The translations under genes were made by a program, and so were the position numbers. The notes below the pieces were generated by a model. That model saw nothing but the letters and a program-made list of their open reading frames with translations, was not told the origin of the DNA and searched no databases. Below are positions 30,100 through 38,152 of a stretch of DNA of 64,000 nt, in pieces. This stretch comes from Arenimonas caeni (GTDB lineage Bacteria > Pseudomonadota > Gammaproteobacteria > Xanthomonadales > Xanthomonadaceae). How positions within the stretch are numbered: the first letter of the stretch is position 1; each line of letters starts with the position of its first letter. The stretch spans positions 62,001 through 126,000 of the forward strand of contig NZ_KZ679089.1 of NCBI RefSeq assembly GCF_003024235.1, written 5' to 3'.

Positions 30100-31731
30100 A
30101 TGAGCACCGACACCGAGATCCTCAGCCGCCTCGAGACCCTCAACGCCATCGGCGTGGCCTTGTCGCACGAGCGCGACCTGGCCACCCTGCTCGAGCGCAT
30201 CCTCGAGGCCGCGCGCAACTTCGCCGATGCCGACGGCGGCACGCTCTACCTGGTCGAGGGCGACGTGCTGCGCTTCGAGGTGCTGCGCAGCGGCTCGCTG
30301 GGCTATTTCATGGGCGGGCGGCACGGCGAGCCGATCAGCTTCCCGCCGATCCCCATGCACCGCGAGGACGGCAGCCCGAACGACTCGATGGTGGTGGTGC
30401 ATGCCGCGCTCACCGGCCGCACCGTCAACATCGCCGACGCCTACGACGCCGAGGGCTTCGACTTCAGCGGCACGCGGGCCTTCGACGCGCGCACCGGCTA
30501 CCGCTCGAAGTCCTTCCTGACCGTGCCGATGAAGGACCACGACGGGCGGGTGATCGGCGTGCTGCAGCTGCTCAACGCCATCGGCCCCGACGGCGGCATC
30601 CGCCCCTTCGGCCCGGCCATCCAGCAGCTGGTGGAGTCGCTGGCCTCGCAGGCGGCGATCGCGCTCAACAACCGCCGGCTGGTCGACCAGCTCGAGAACC
30701 TGTTCGAAGCCCTGATCAACCTGATCAACACCGCCATCGACGAGAAGTCGCCCTACACCGGCGGCCACTGCGAGCGCGTGCCGGCCCTGACCACCCTGCT
30801 GGCCGACGCCGTGGCGCGCACCACGGTGGGCCCGCTGGCCGACTTCAGCATGGACGAGGCCGACCGCTACGAGCTCAAGATCGCCGGCCTGCTACACGAC
30901 TGCGGCAAGATCACCACGCCGGTGCACGTGGTGGACAAGGCCACCAAGCTGCAGACGCTGTTCGACCGCATTGAGCTGGTGGACACGCGCTTCGAGGTGC
31001 TCAGGCGCGACGCCGAGATCGCCCACCTGCGCGGCGAGCTCGACGCCGCCGCCTACGCCGCGCGCCTGGAGCAGCTCGACGACGACCGCGCCGCGGTGCG
31101 CCAGGCCAACACCGGCGGCGAGTTCATGGACGATGGCCGCATCGACGCGCTGCGCCGCATCGCCCGCTACACCTGGCGTGGCCCCGACGGCCGCGAGCAG
31201 CCCTTCCTCTCGGCCGACGAGCTGGAAAACCTGTGCATCCGCCGCGGCACGCTCAACGAGGCCGAGCGCGGCATCATCAATCACCACATCACCATGACCA
31301 TCCGCATGCTCGAGGCGCTGCCCTGGCCGGCGCACCTGCGCAACGTGCCCGAGTACGCCGGCGGCCACCACGAGCGCATGGACGGCAAGGGCTACCCGCG
31401 CGGCCTGACCCGCGAGCAGATGAGCGTGCAGGCGCGGGTGATGGGCATCGCCGACATCTTCGAGGCCCTCACCGCCGCCGACCGGCCCTACAAGTCGGGC
31501 AAGACGCTCAGCGAATCGCTCGCCATCCTCGGCCGGATGAAGCTCGACCATCATGTCGACCCGGACCTGTTCGACGTGTTCCTGCGCGAGCGCGTCTACC
31601 TCGAATACGCCGTGCGCTTCCTGCCGCCGGAGCAGATCGACGCGATCGACTGGGCGAAGATCCCCGGCGTCTCCGCCGAACTGGCCGCCGAACTGGCCGC
31701 CGCCGACGCCTGCGCCCCCGCCTCTCTGTAG
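30100..31731 (+). CDS. GAF / HD-GYP domain protein, probable c-di-GMP phosphodiesterase
   Basis: This 543-residue protein has an N-terminal GAF domain (about 20-190) and an HD-GYP domain with HDCGK (about 266-270) and the full HHERMDGKGYP (about 422-432), as required for c-di-GMP hydrolysis. About 150 residues separate the two motifs, against about 60 in common HD-GYP proteins, so the domain carries an insertion (including LRRDAEIAHLRGELDAA). It is cytosolic with no membrane helix. It is divergent from the borosin-type operon across a 137-base gap. Its TAG stop is formed by a GTAGGAGCGC sequence that matches the arm of the repeat at 37388. Confidence 0.93.
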   Translation: MSTDTEILSRLETLNAIGVALSHERDLATLLERILEAARNFADADGGTLYLVEGDVLRFEVLRSGSLGYFMGGRHGEPISFPPIPMHREDGSPNDSMVVVHAALTGRTVNIADAYDAEGFDFSGTRAFDARTGYRSKSFLTVPMKDHDGRVIGVLQLLNAIGPDGGIRPFGPAIQQLVESLASQAAIALNNRRLVDQLENLFEALINLINTAIDEKSPYTGGHCERVPALTTLLADAVARTTVGPLADFSMDEADRYELKIAGLLHDCGKITTPVHVVDKATKLQTLFDRIELVDTRFEVLRRDAEIAHLRGELDAAAYAARLEQLDDDRAAVRQANTGGEFMDDGRIDALRRIARYTWRGPDGREQPFLSADELENLCIRRGTLNEAERGIINHHITMTIRMLEALPWPAHLRNVPEYAGGHHERMDGKGYPRGLTREQMSVQARVMGIADIFEALTAADRPYKSGKTLSESLAILGRMKLDHHVDPDLFDVFLRERVYLEYAVRFLPPEQIDAIDWAKIPGVSAELAAELAAADACAPASL

Positions 31732-31743
31732 GAGCGCGGCGGG
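31728..31743 (+). repeat. Half copy of the GTAGGAGCG repeat, overlapping a stop codon
   Basis: CTGTAGGAGCGCGGCGGG at the end of the HD-GYP gene shares CTGTAGGAGCGC with the arm of the full hairpin at 37388-37464 but has no inverted partner nearby. Its TAG is the gene's stop codon. Confidence 0.55.
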
Positions 31744-31818
31744 TCTGCGGCACCGCGTTTCGCGGAACTTCAGCGCCGGCGGTGCAGTCTCCATGAAGGT
31801 GCCTTCAAGGAGGATGTA

Positions 31819-32631
31819 ATGGCCAAGCGAATCAATCCCGGCCCGGTGCTGGCCGTCGTTTTCCTGGGCGTGGCCGGCGTGCTCGCCTGGAAGTACTACC
31901 CGCGCGAGGCGCCGGCGCCGGCGCCCGTGGCCCAGCCGGCCGCCCCTCCGGCCGCCGAACCGGCGCCGCCGCCGGAGCAGTACCCGATCGAGGCCGTGCC
32001 TGTGGTTCCGGAGGAGGCCAGCGAGCCGCTGCCGGCGCTGGAGGACAGTGATCCGGTCGCCTGGGCGGCGCTGTCGGCCCTGCTCGAAGGCGGCGACCTG
32101 GCGCAGTGGCTGCTGCCCACCCATCTGGTGCAGCGCCTGGTGACCACCATCGACGCACTGCCGCGGCGCGACATCACCCGGCAGGTCTACGCCGCCCGGC
32201 CGATCGCCGGCGAGCTGGTGGTGTCCGAGGCCGCGGGCACGCGCTACCTCGACGCCGCCAACTTCGCGCGCTACGACGCCGCGGTGGCCGTGTTCGAACG
32301 CATCGACCCGCGCGCGCTGGTGTCGGCCTACGTGCGCCTGTACCCGCTGTTCGAGCAGGCCTGGCGCGAGATCGGCCCGCCCGGGCGCCGCTTCAACGAC
32401 CGCCTCGTCGAGGTGATCGACCACCTGCTGGCCGCGCCCGCGGTGCAGGGGCCGATCGCGCTGGTGCCGGCCGAGGGCCGGCCGCGCTGGGAGTTCGCCG
32501 ACCCGCGGCTGGAGCAGGCCTCGATCGGCCACAAGGCGCTCTGGCGCATGGGGCCCGACCACGCCACGCGCGTGAAGGCCAAGCTGGCGCAGCTGCGCGA
32601 ACTGCTGGCGGCGCAGCGCCCGGCCGCCTGA
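31819..32631 (+). CDS. DUF3014 family membrane-anchored protein
   Basis: This 270-residue protein matches DUF3014. A single N-terminal membrane helix (VLAVVFLGVAGVLAW) and a Pro/Ala-rich linker lead to a periplasmic domain (about 75-265) with QWLLPTHLVQRLVTTIDALP and IDPRALVSAYVRLYPLFEQA, the best-conserved family stretches. The function is unknown. SD-like AAGGAGG precedes the ATG. It lies between the HD-GYP gene and the YiiX-like hydrolase gene, with the latter 34 bases after its stop. Confidence 0.9.
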   Translation: MAKRINPGPVLAVVFLGVAGVLAWKYYPREAPAPAPVAQPAAPPAAEPAPPPEQYPIEAVPVVPEEASEPLPALEDSDPVAWAALSALLEGGDLAQWLLPTHLVQRLVTTIDALPRRDITRQVYAARPIAGELVVSEAAGTRYLDAANFARYDAAVAVFERIDPRALVSAYVRLYPLFEQAWREIGPPGRRFNDRLVEVIDHLLAAPAVQGPIALVPAEGRPRWEFADPRLEQASIGHKALWRMGPDHATRVKAKLAQLRELLAAQRPAA

Positions 32632-32665
32632 GCACGATGCCGCCGGCCTGCGTTAGGCTGGCGGC

Positions 32666-33496
32666 ATGTCGCCCCTGCAAGCCATCGGCCGCCGCCTGGC
32701 CCATTTCCTGGCCAAGCCGCGCGAACGCAGCAGCCACCTGCCCACCAGTCCGCCGCAGATGCTGGCGGCCACCCTGCGCAAGGGCGACGTGCTGCTGGTC
32801 GAGGGCAGCAGCCGCTTCGCCACCGCCATCAAGTACCTGACCCAGTCGACCTGGTCGCACGCGGCCCTGTGCATCGGCGATGCGCTGGGGCCGCCGGCGC
32901 CGGGCGAAGAAGCGCGCACTTTCGTGGACGTGGACGTGGTCGAGGGCGTGCGGACGGTTCCGCTGTCGGCCTTCGCGGGCCTGCATGCACGCATCTGCCG
33001 GCCGGTGGGCCTGTCGGAGGCCGAGCGCGACGCGCTGGTGCAGTTCATGCTCGAGCGCAAGGGCCGGATCAGCTACGACCTCAAGAACATCCTCGACCTG
33101 GCCCGCTACCTGGTGCGCACGCCGCCGGTGCCGGGCTCGCTCAAGCGGCAGATGCTGGCGCTGGGCAGCGGCGAGCCGACCAAGGCGATCTGCTCGAGCC
33201 TGCTGGCGCAGGCCTTCGAATCGATCCGCTACCCGATCCTGCCCGAGATCGAGCGCGTCGACCCGAGCACCGAGCAGGGCCGGCGCGCGCGCAGCGAGAT
33301 CCTGCACATCCGCCACCACAGCCTGTACGCGCCGCGTGACTTCGACGTCTCGCCTTTCTTCGAGATCGTCAAGCCGCGCCTGGCCCAGGGCTTCGACCAC
33401 CGGGCGCTGGAGTGGCACGTGCCGGTGGCTCAGTCGCCCGAGCCGGCCTCCTCGGCCACCCTGCGCGAGAGCCAGGCCTCGCCGCCCTCCGCGTAG
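32666..33496 (+). CDS. YiiX/YebB-like NlpC/P60-type cysteine hydrolase
   Basis: This 276-residue protein has the permuted papain-like layout: KGDVLLVEG near the start, His in WSHAALCIGD (about residues 71-80) and the nucleophile Cys in AICSSLLAQAFE (about 173-184). Relatives act on amide bonds in the envelope or on acyl-lipid substrates. No signal peptide is visible. The last 22 codons overlap the 3' end of the convergent metallo-beta-lactamase gene by 67 bases. The terminal 35 or so residues are Ser/Ala/Pro-rich and look non-essential, as if the original stop had been lost. Confidence 0.85.
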   Translation: MSPLQAIGRRLAHFLAKPRERSSHLPTSPPQMLAATLRKGDVLLVEGSSRFATAIKYLTQSTWSHAALCIGDALGPPAPGEEARTFVDVDVVEGVRTVPLSAFAGLHARICRPVGLSEAERDALVQFMLERKGRISYDLKNILDLARYLVRTPPVPGSLKRQMLALGSGEPTKAICSSLLAQAFESIRYPILPEIERVDPSTEQGRRARSEILHIRHHSLYAPRDFDVSPFFEIVKPRLAQGFDHRALEWHVPVAQSPEPASSATLRESQASPPSA

Positions 33497-34311
33497 GCCA
33501 CGCAGGCGTTCGCGTCGAGCAGGGCGTTGCGCGAGGGATCGGCCTCGCGTTCGGCGAGCTTCCCGAACAGGCCCGAAAAACCGGGGTGCGCCGACACCAG
33601 CAGGTCGCAGGGCAGGGCGGCGACGCGGGCGATGGTGGCGCGGAAGGTTTCGATGCGCGCGGGTTCGTCGGTGAAGCGGAAGCCGGGGGCCGAGACCGCG
33701 GTCAGGCTGTCGGCGTAGACGAGGTCGCGGCAGTCGTCGCCGGCGCAGCTGCGCCAGCTCCAGGTGCTGCCGCCCGGCGTGTGGCCGGGGCTGGCGAGCA
33801 TCGTGAACGTGGTGCCGCCGAGCATGAGCGTGTGACCGTCGGCGACCACCTGCACCTCGCGCACGGGCGGATAGCCATTGACCTCGTCGCCGAAGCCGGC
33901 CTGCGGGTCGTCGTGGGTGGTCGAGCCGCGCCGCAGCGCCTCGGCGCCGGCGGCGGTGGCCAGCACCGGCGCGCCGCTCATGCGCTGCAGCGCCGCCAGG
34001 CCGCCGGCGTGGTCGAAGTGGGCATGCGAGTTGAGCAGGTAGCGCACCTGGGCCATGTCGAAGCCCAGCGCCTCCACGTTGGCGGCGATCAGGGGCGCCG
34101 ACTGCGGCAGGCCGCCGTCGATCAGCACCAGGCCGTCGGACGTCGCCACGAGCACCGCCGACAGGCCGCGCGTGCCGACGTACCAGCTGTCGCCGTGCAG
34201 GCGGAAGGGCGCCTGCGGCTCGTTCCAGCCCGGGCAGGCGCGGCATTCGATGGCCGCGGTGTCGGCGCCGGTGGTGGCCAGGACCAGGCCCAGGGCGAGG
34301 GTCAGGGACAT
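33430..34311 (-). CDS. Subclass B3 metallo-beta-lactamase
   Basis: This 293-residue enzyme has an N-terminal signal sequence (MSLTLALGLVLATTGA) and the complete subclass B3 zinc ligand set: HAHFDH (His116, His118, Asp120, His121 in standard numbering), His196 in SPGHTPGG and His263 in SAHPGFSG. The B3-type opening ACPGWNEPQAPFRLHGDSWY is also clear. It should hydrolyse beta-lactams in the periplasm, carbapenems included for most members. The ATG at 34311 follows GGAGA. No integrase, IS or antibiotic-induced regulator is adjacent, so it looks like an intrinsic chromosomal gene. Confidence 0.9.
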   Translation of the reverse strand: MSLTLALGLVLATTGADTAAIECRACPGWNEPQAPFRLHGDSWYVGTRGLSAVLVATSDGLVLIDGGLPQSAPLIAANVEALGFDMAQVRYLLNSHAHFDHAGGLAALQRMSGAPVLATAAGAEALRRGSTTHDDPQAGFGDEVNGYPPVREVQVVADGHTLMLGGTTFTMLASPGHTPGGSTWSWRSCAGDDCRDLVYADSLTAVSAPGFRFTDEPARIETFRATIARVAALPCDLLVSAHPGFSGLFGKLAEREADPSRNALLDANACVAYAEGGEAWLSRRVAEEAGSGD

Positions 34312-34467
34312 TGAGGATCTCCGGTGTGGGCCAGGCGGGGATCGTCCCGGCCGGTCAGGGCCATGTTCGACCGTGAAGATGGCTTTTCGCGGGCAGGCCG
34401 CCCCCGCTTGACTGGCGTCGTCCGCTGCCTGACCTTGTCGGGCAATGGATCCCGGACCCCACCCGCC

Positions 34468-35598
34468 ATGAGCCCCGACGGCACCGCCCGCGGGCACCCG
34501 GCGCTGCGCGCCTGGCGGCTGTCGCAGATCGTGGCCGATACCTACGAGCGCTCGAAGCTGGCGGGTTTCCTGTACCTGTTCGGCTGGGTGGTGGTGGGCT
34601 GGCTGGCCGATGCGCACCGGATCGCGCCGGTGCCGGCGGTGGCGATGGCGGTGGTGTTCCTGGCCCTGGGCGTGATGCGCCTGGCGATGCGGCCGCCGCC
34701 GCGCGAGGACGAAGCCGCCAACCGCCGCTGGCTGCGCAACTACGCCTGGGTGCTGCCGTTGGCGCCGCTGGCCTGGGCCGGCCTGCAGGCCTGGCTGCTG
34801 CTCGACGCGCGCTTCAGCCAGCCGGTGCGGATGGCCTCGCTGGTGGCCACCATCGGCTACGCCACCGTGTTCGTGAACGTCTACACCACCGTGCGGCATT
34901 TCGCCGCGGTGGGCGCCGGCGTGCTGTTCCTGCCGCCGCTGGTGCTGGTCTGGCTCGACCCTGGCCAGCAGGCGCTGGCCGTGGCGATGACCTTTTACGC
35001 CGTCTATCTGGTGGGCGCACTGGTGCGCACCCACGCCGAATACCGACGCCGGCTGGACCTGGACGTGGCGCTGCGCGAGCAGCGCGATCTCTACGAAGGC
35101 CTGAGCCGCACCGATCCGCTGACCGGCCTGGCCAACCGCCGCCAGTTCACCGCCCGGCTCGATGAACTGGCCGCGCGCGCCGGCCGGGGCGGCCCGGGCT
35201 TCACCCTGGTGATGATCGACGTCGACCACTTCAAGCGCGTCAACGACGACCACGGCCACCTCGCCGGCGACGCCTGCCTGGTCGGCCTGGCGCAGCGGCT
35301 GCAGGCGGTTTTCCCGCCCGACTGCAGCCTGCTGGCGCGGCTGGGCGGCGAGGAGTTCGGCGTGCTGCTCGAGGGCGATGCCGCCAGCGCGGCCGCATCC
35401 GCCGAGGCCCTTCGCCGCAGCCTGGCGGCGGGGGCCATCGACTGCGGCGGCGTGGTGGTGCGGGTGACGGTGAGCGTGGGCGTCGCCGGTTTCGACCCCG
35501 TGCGGCATGGTGACGGCGAGGGCCTTTACCGCGCCGTCGACCGCGCGCTCTACGAGGCCAAGGGGGCGGGGCGCGACCGCCTGGCGATCGCCTCCTGA
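34468..35598 (+). CDS. Membrane diguanylate cyclase (GGDEF)
   Basis: This 376-residue protein has about six membrane helices (residues 30-185), a short coiled linker (YRRRLDLDVALREQRDLYEG) and a complete GGDEF domain (about 215-375) with DPLTGLANRRQF, IDVDHFKRVNDDHGH and RLGGEEF. The inhibitory RxxD motif is absent (PDCS at that position), so product inhibition at this site is not expected. I place the start at 34468. TTGACT at 34408-34413 could be a -35 box but the matching -10 is poor. The membrane part may sense a signal in the lipid bilayer. Confidence 0.92.
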   Translation: MSPDGTARGHPALRAWRLSQIVADTYERSKLAGFLYLFGWVVVGWLADAHRIAPVPAVAMAVVFLALGVMRLAMRPPPREDEAANRRWLRNYAWVLPLAPLAWAGLQAWLLLDARFSQPVRMASLVATIGYATVFVNVYTTVRHFAAVGAGVLFLPPLVLVWLDPGQQALAVAMTFYAVYLVGALVRTHAEYRRRLDLDVALREQRDLYEGLSRTDPLTGLANRRQFTARLDELAARAGRGGPGFTLVMIDVDHFKRVNDDHGHLAGDACLVGLAQRLQAVFPPDCSLLARLGGEEFGVLLEGDAASAAASAEALRRSLAAGAIDCGGVVVRVTVSVGVAGFDPVRHGDGEGLYRAVDRALYEAKGAGRDRLAIAS

Positions 35599-35643
35599 GC
35601 GCAGGCGTTAGACTCGTCGGCCCGCCGCACACCGAGCACGACC

Positions 35644-36681
35644 TTGCCGCACGGCCACTCCGACCCCGCCCTCGACACCCTGCTGCTGGTGCCGGATTCC
35701 GGCGCGCTGGCCTGGCCGGCACCGGGCGCCACGTTGTTCCTGCGCGCCCGCGCCGGCGTCGCCCTCAACGCCGCGCGCGTGCACCGGCCGGTGTGCGAGC
35801 AGAGCTTCAAACCCTTCGCCGACGCGCTGGCCCAGGATGGTTTCAACGTCTCGGACGCCAGCGAGGGGCGCTTCCCGCTGGTGATGCTGCTGGCGCCGCG
35901 CCAGCGCCTGGAGGCGCGCGCGCTGCTGGCCCGCGCCGTCTCGCAGTGCGCGCCCGGCGGCGTGGTGCTGGCCTGCGTCGGCAACAAGGAAGGTGCGCGC
36001 ACGATGCAGGACGACCTGGCCCGGCTGGCCGGGCCGGTGCAGGTGCTGTCGAAGAACCATTGCCGCGCGGTCTGGACCGCGCCGCTGGGCGGTGCCGTCG
36101 ATGCGGCGCTGCTGGCCGGGTGGCTGGCGCTGGACGCGCCGCGGCCGATCCTGGACGGGCGCTTCGTGAGCCGCCCCGGCCTGTTCGCCTGGGACCGCAT
36201 CGACGCGGCCTCGGCGCTTCTGGCCGCCCACCTGCCGGCCGACCTGGCCGGCCACGGCGCCGACCTCGGCGCCGGCTGGGGCTACCTGGCCGCCGAGGTG
36301 CTTGCGCGCTGCCCGGGCGTCACCGGCCTGGACCTGTACGAGGCCGAGGCGCGCGCGCTGGAACTGGCGCGCCGCAACCTGGCCGGCGCAAGCGTGCCGC
36401 TGGGGTTCCACTGGCACGACGCCACCACCGGGCTGGCCGGCCGCTACGACTTCATCGTCACCAACCCGCCTTTCCACCAGGGCCGCGCCGACCAGCCCGA
36501 GCTGGGCCAGGCCTTCATCGCCGCCGCGGCCGCCGCGCTGCGCCCGGGCGGACGCCTGCTGCTGGTGGCCAACCGCCACCTGCCCTACGAGCAGGCGCTG
36601 GCGCGCGGCTTCGGCCAGGTGCGCAAGCTGGCCGACGCCGACGGCTTCAAGGTGGTCGAAGCAACGAGGGTGGGCGCATGA
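35644..36681 (+). CDS. rsmC: 16S rRNA m2G1207 methyltransferase RsmC
   Basis: RsmC methylates the exocyclic amine of G1207 in the 30S subunit. The 345-residue product has the two-domain layout of the family: a degenerate N-terminal methyltransferase fold (about 1-165) and an active C-terminal one with GADLGAGWGYLA (about 202-213) and the catalytic NPPFHQG (about 274-280). The start appears to be TTG at 35644; no ATG lies in a reasonable position. It overlaps rsuA by four bases, so two rRNA-modifying enzymes are co-translated. Confidence 0.9.
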   Translation: MPHGHSDPALDTLLLVPDSGALAWPAPGATLFLRARAGVALNAARVHRPVCEQSFKPFADALAQDGFNVSDASEGRFPLVMLLAPRQRLEARALLARAVSQCAPGGVVLACVGNKEGARTMQDDLARLAGPVQVLSKNHCRAVWTAPLGGAVDAALLAGWLALDAPRPILDGRFVSRPGLFAWDRIDAASALLAAHLPADLAGHGADLGAGWGYLAAEVLARCPGVTGLDLYEAEARALELARRNLAGASVPLGFHWHDATTGLAGRYDFIVTNPPFHQGRADQPELGQAFIAAAAAALRPGGRLLLVANRHLPYEQALARGFGQVRKLADADGFKVVEATRVGA

Positions 36682-37391
36682 AACTGGTGAAGCTGCTCGC
36701 CAACCTCGGCTATGGCAGCCGCAAGCAGGTGGCGCTGATGTTCCGCGAGGGCCGCGTCACCGATGCCGACGGCGAGGTGCTGTACGCCGACGACGTGGTG
36801 GAACCCGCGCTCGTGCGCGTCGACGACGAGCCGCTGGATCCGGCGCCGGGCCTGCTGCTGGCCCTGCACAAGCCGCTGGGCTACACCTGCTCGACCAAGG
36901 ACCCGGGGCGCGTGGTCTACGACCTGCTGCCGCCGCGCTTCCGCCTGCGCAACCCGGTGCTCTCCACCGTCGGCCGGCTCGACCGCGACACCTCGGGCCT
37001 GCTGCTGATGACCGACGACGGTGCGCTGCTGCACCGGATCATTTCGCCCAAGTCGAAGCTGCCCAAGGTCTACGAGGCCACGCTGGCCCAGGACCTGCGC
37101 GGCGACGAGGCCGCGGTGTTCGGCAGCGGCACGCTGATGCTCGAGTCGGAAACCACGCCGCTGGCGCCGGCCGGTTTCGAGGCCCTGGGCCCGCGCCGGG
37201 CGCGCCTGGTGCTGCATGAAGGCCGCTACCACCAGGTGCGGCGCATGTTCGCGGCGGTGGGCAACCACGTCGAGGCGCTGCACCGCACGCAGGTCGGCGG
37301 GTTCGCGCTCGGCGACCTGGCGCCGGGGCAGTGGCGGGCGCTGGACGAGGCCGATCGCGCCACGCTGTTCGACGCCGACGCCTCCCTGTAG
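36678..37391 (+). CDS. rsuA: Pseudouridine synthase, RsuA family (16S rRNA Psi516)
   Basis: This 237-residue protein has an N-terminal S4-like RNA-binding part (KLLANLGYGSRKQVALMFRE) and the catalytic motif GRLDRDTSGLLLMT (about 97-110) with the nucleophilic Asp. The later KVYEATLA and GRYHQVRRMFAAVG are family signatures. The RsuA subgroup (rather than RluE/RluB) is inferred from the domain order and from coupling to rsmC. The stop codon TAG at 37389-37391 is the second to fourth base of the hairpin repeat arm (GTAGGAGCG), so the element defines the end of the protein. Confidence 0.88.
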   Translation: MKLVKLLANLGYGSRKQVALMFREGRVTDADGEVLYADDVVEPALVRVDDEPLDPAPGLLLALHKPLGYTCSTKDPGRVVYDLLPPRFRLRNPVLSTVGRLDRDTSGLLLMTDDGALLHRIISPKSKLPKVYEATLAQDLRGDEAAVFGSGTLMLESETTPLAPAGFEALGPRRARLVLHEGRYHQVRRMFAAVGNHVEALHRTQVGGFALGDLAPGQWRALDEADRATLFDADASL

Positions 37392-37464
37392 GAGCGCCTT
37401 CAGGCGCGAATCTTTTGCCTTTGCCTTCGGCAAAGAAGGGCTTCGCGCCTGAAGGCGCTCCTAC
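37388..37464. repeat. GTAGGAGCG-type hairpin repeat, 23-bp perfect arms
   Basis: Arms at 37388-37410 and 37442-37464 are perfect inverted copies of GTAGGAGCGCCTTCAGGCGC plus three bases, around a 31-base loop containing CCTTTGCCTTC. The same arms and loop words occur inside lpdA at 49027-49099. It lies between the convergent rsuA and yajQ genes and contains the rsuA stop. It is REP-like; no T-run follows. Confidence 0.9.
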
Positions 37465-37481
37465 AAGGGCGCGGCGGCGGC

Positions 37482-37964
37482 TCAGTCGCGGAAGTTGTCG
37501 AACTGCAGCGGGATCTCGAGGTCGGTCTTCTTCAGCAGTGCGATGGCGTCCTGCAGGTCGTCGCGCTTCTTGCCGCTGACGCGCAGCTTGTCGCCGTTGA
37601 TCTGCGCCTCGACCTTGAGCTTGGCTTCCTTGAGCGTGGCGACGATCTTCTTGGCCAGCTTCTGCTCGATGCCCTGCTTGATGGTGATCTTCTGGCGCGC
37701 CTGGGCCAGGTTCACCTCCGGCTCGCCCACGTCCAGGCAGCGGATGTCGATGCCGCGGGCCACCAGCCGGCCGCGCAGGATGTCGAGCATCTGCTTGAGC
37801 TGGAAGTCGCTGGGGGCCTTCTGGGTGACCACGAAGCCGTCGAGCTCGAAGCTGGCGTCCTGGCCCTTGAAGTCGAAGCGGTTGCCCAGCTCGCGGTTGG
37901 CGGTGTCGACCGCGTTGGTCAGTTCGTGCTTGTCGACTTCGGAGACGACGTCGAAGGAAGGCAT
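37482..37964 (-). CDS. yajQ: YajQ family c-di-GMP-binding / nucleotide-binding protein
   Basis: This 160-residue protein has the YajQ hallmarks PSFDVVSEVDKHELTNAVD at the start, NRFDFKGQDASFELD, and IPLQFDNFRD at the end. It has two tandem ferredoxin-like folds. The Xanthomonas member (XC_3703) binds c-di-GMP and influences virulence gene expression; a similar effector role here is inference but fits the many c-di-GMP enzymes nearby. The length is standard. The upstream 188-base gap, shared with the RcnB-like gene, carries its promoter. Confidence 0.95.
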   Translation of the reverse strand: MPSFDVVSEVDKHELTNAVDTANRELGNRFDFKGQDASFELDGFVVTQKAPSDFQLKQMLDILRGRLVARGIDIRCLDVGEPEVNLAQARQKITIKQGIEQKLAKKIVATLKEAKLKVEAQINGDKLRVSGKKRDDLQDAIALLKKTDLEIPLQFDNFRD

Positions 37965-38152
37965 GGCATGGCACCCGATTGGAGATCGCCGCGATTCTAT
38001 CCGAGCCTGAAGCGGTGTTCAGCCTGCTGAACACGCGGCAGCCCTTCACGCCGGCGAAACGAAGGATTCAAGGGCAATTCAGTGCCCCGGCGACAACCAT
38101 TCCCCCCGTGGCCGGCAACTTCAGTCCGCGCCCGCCTCCCGAGGGACTGACG

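Noticed and set aside
33430-33496. Overlap of the YiiX-like and metallo-beta-lactamase genes as an annotation error
   Set aside because: Both frames stay open to these stops. The beta-lactamase end is supported by homologous helix sequence; the hydrolase tail is only low complexity, so a recent loss of its earlier stop is more likely than a wrong gene.
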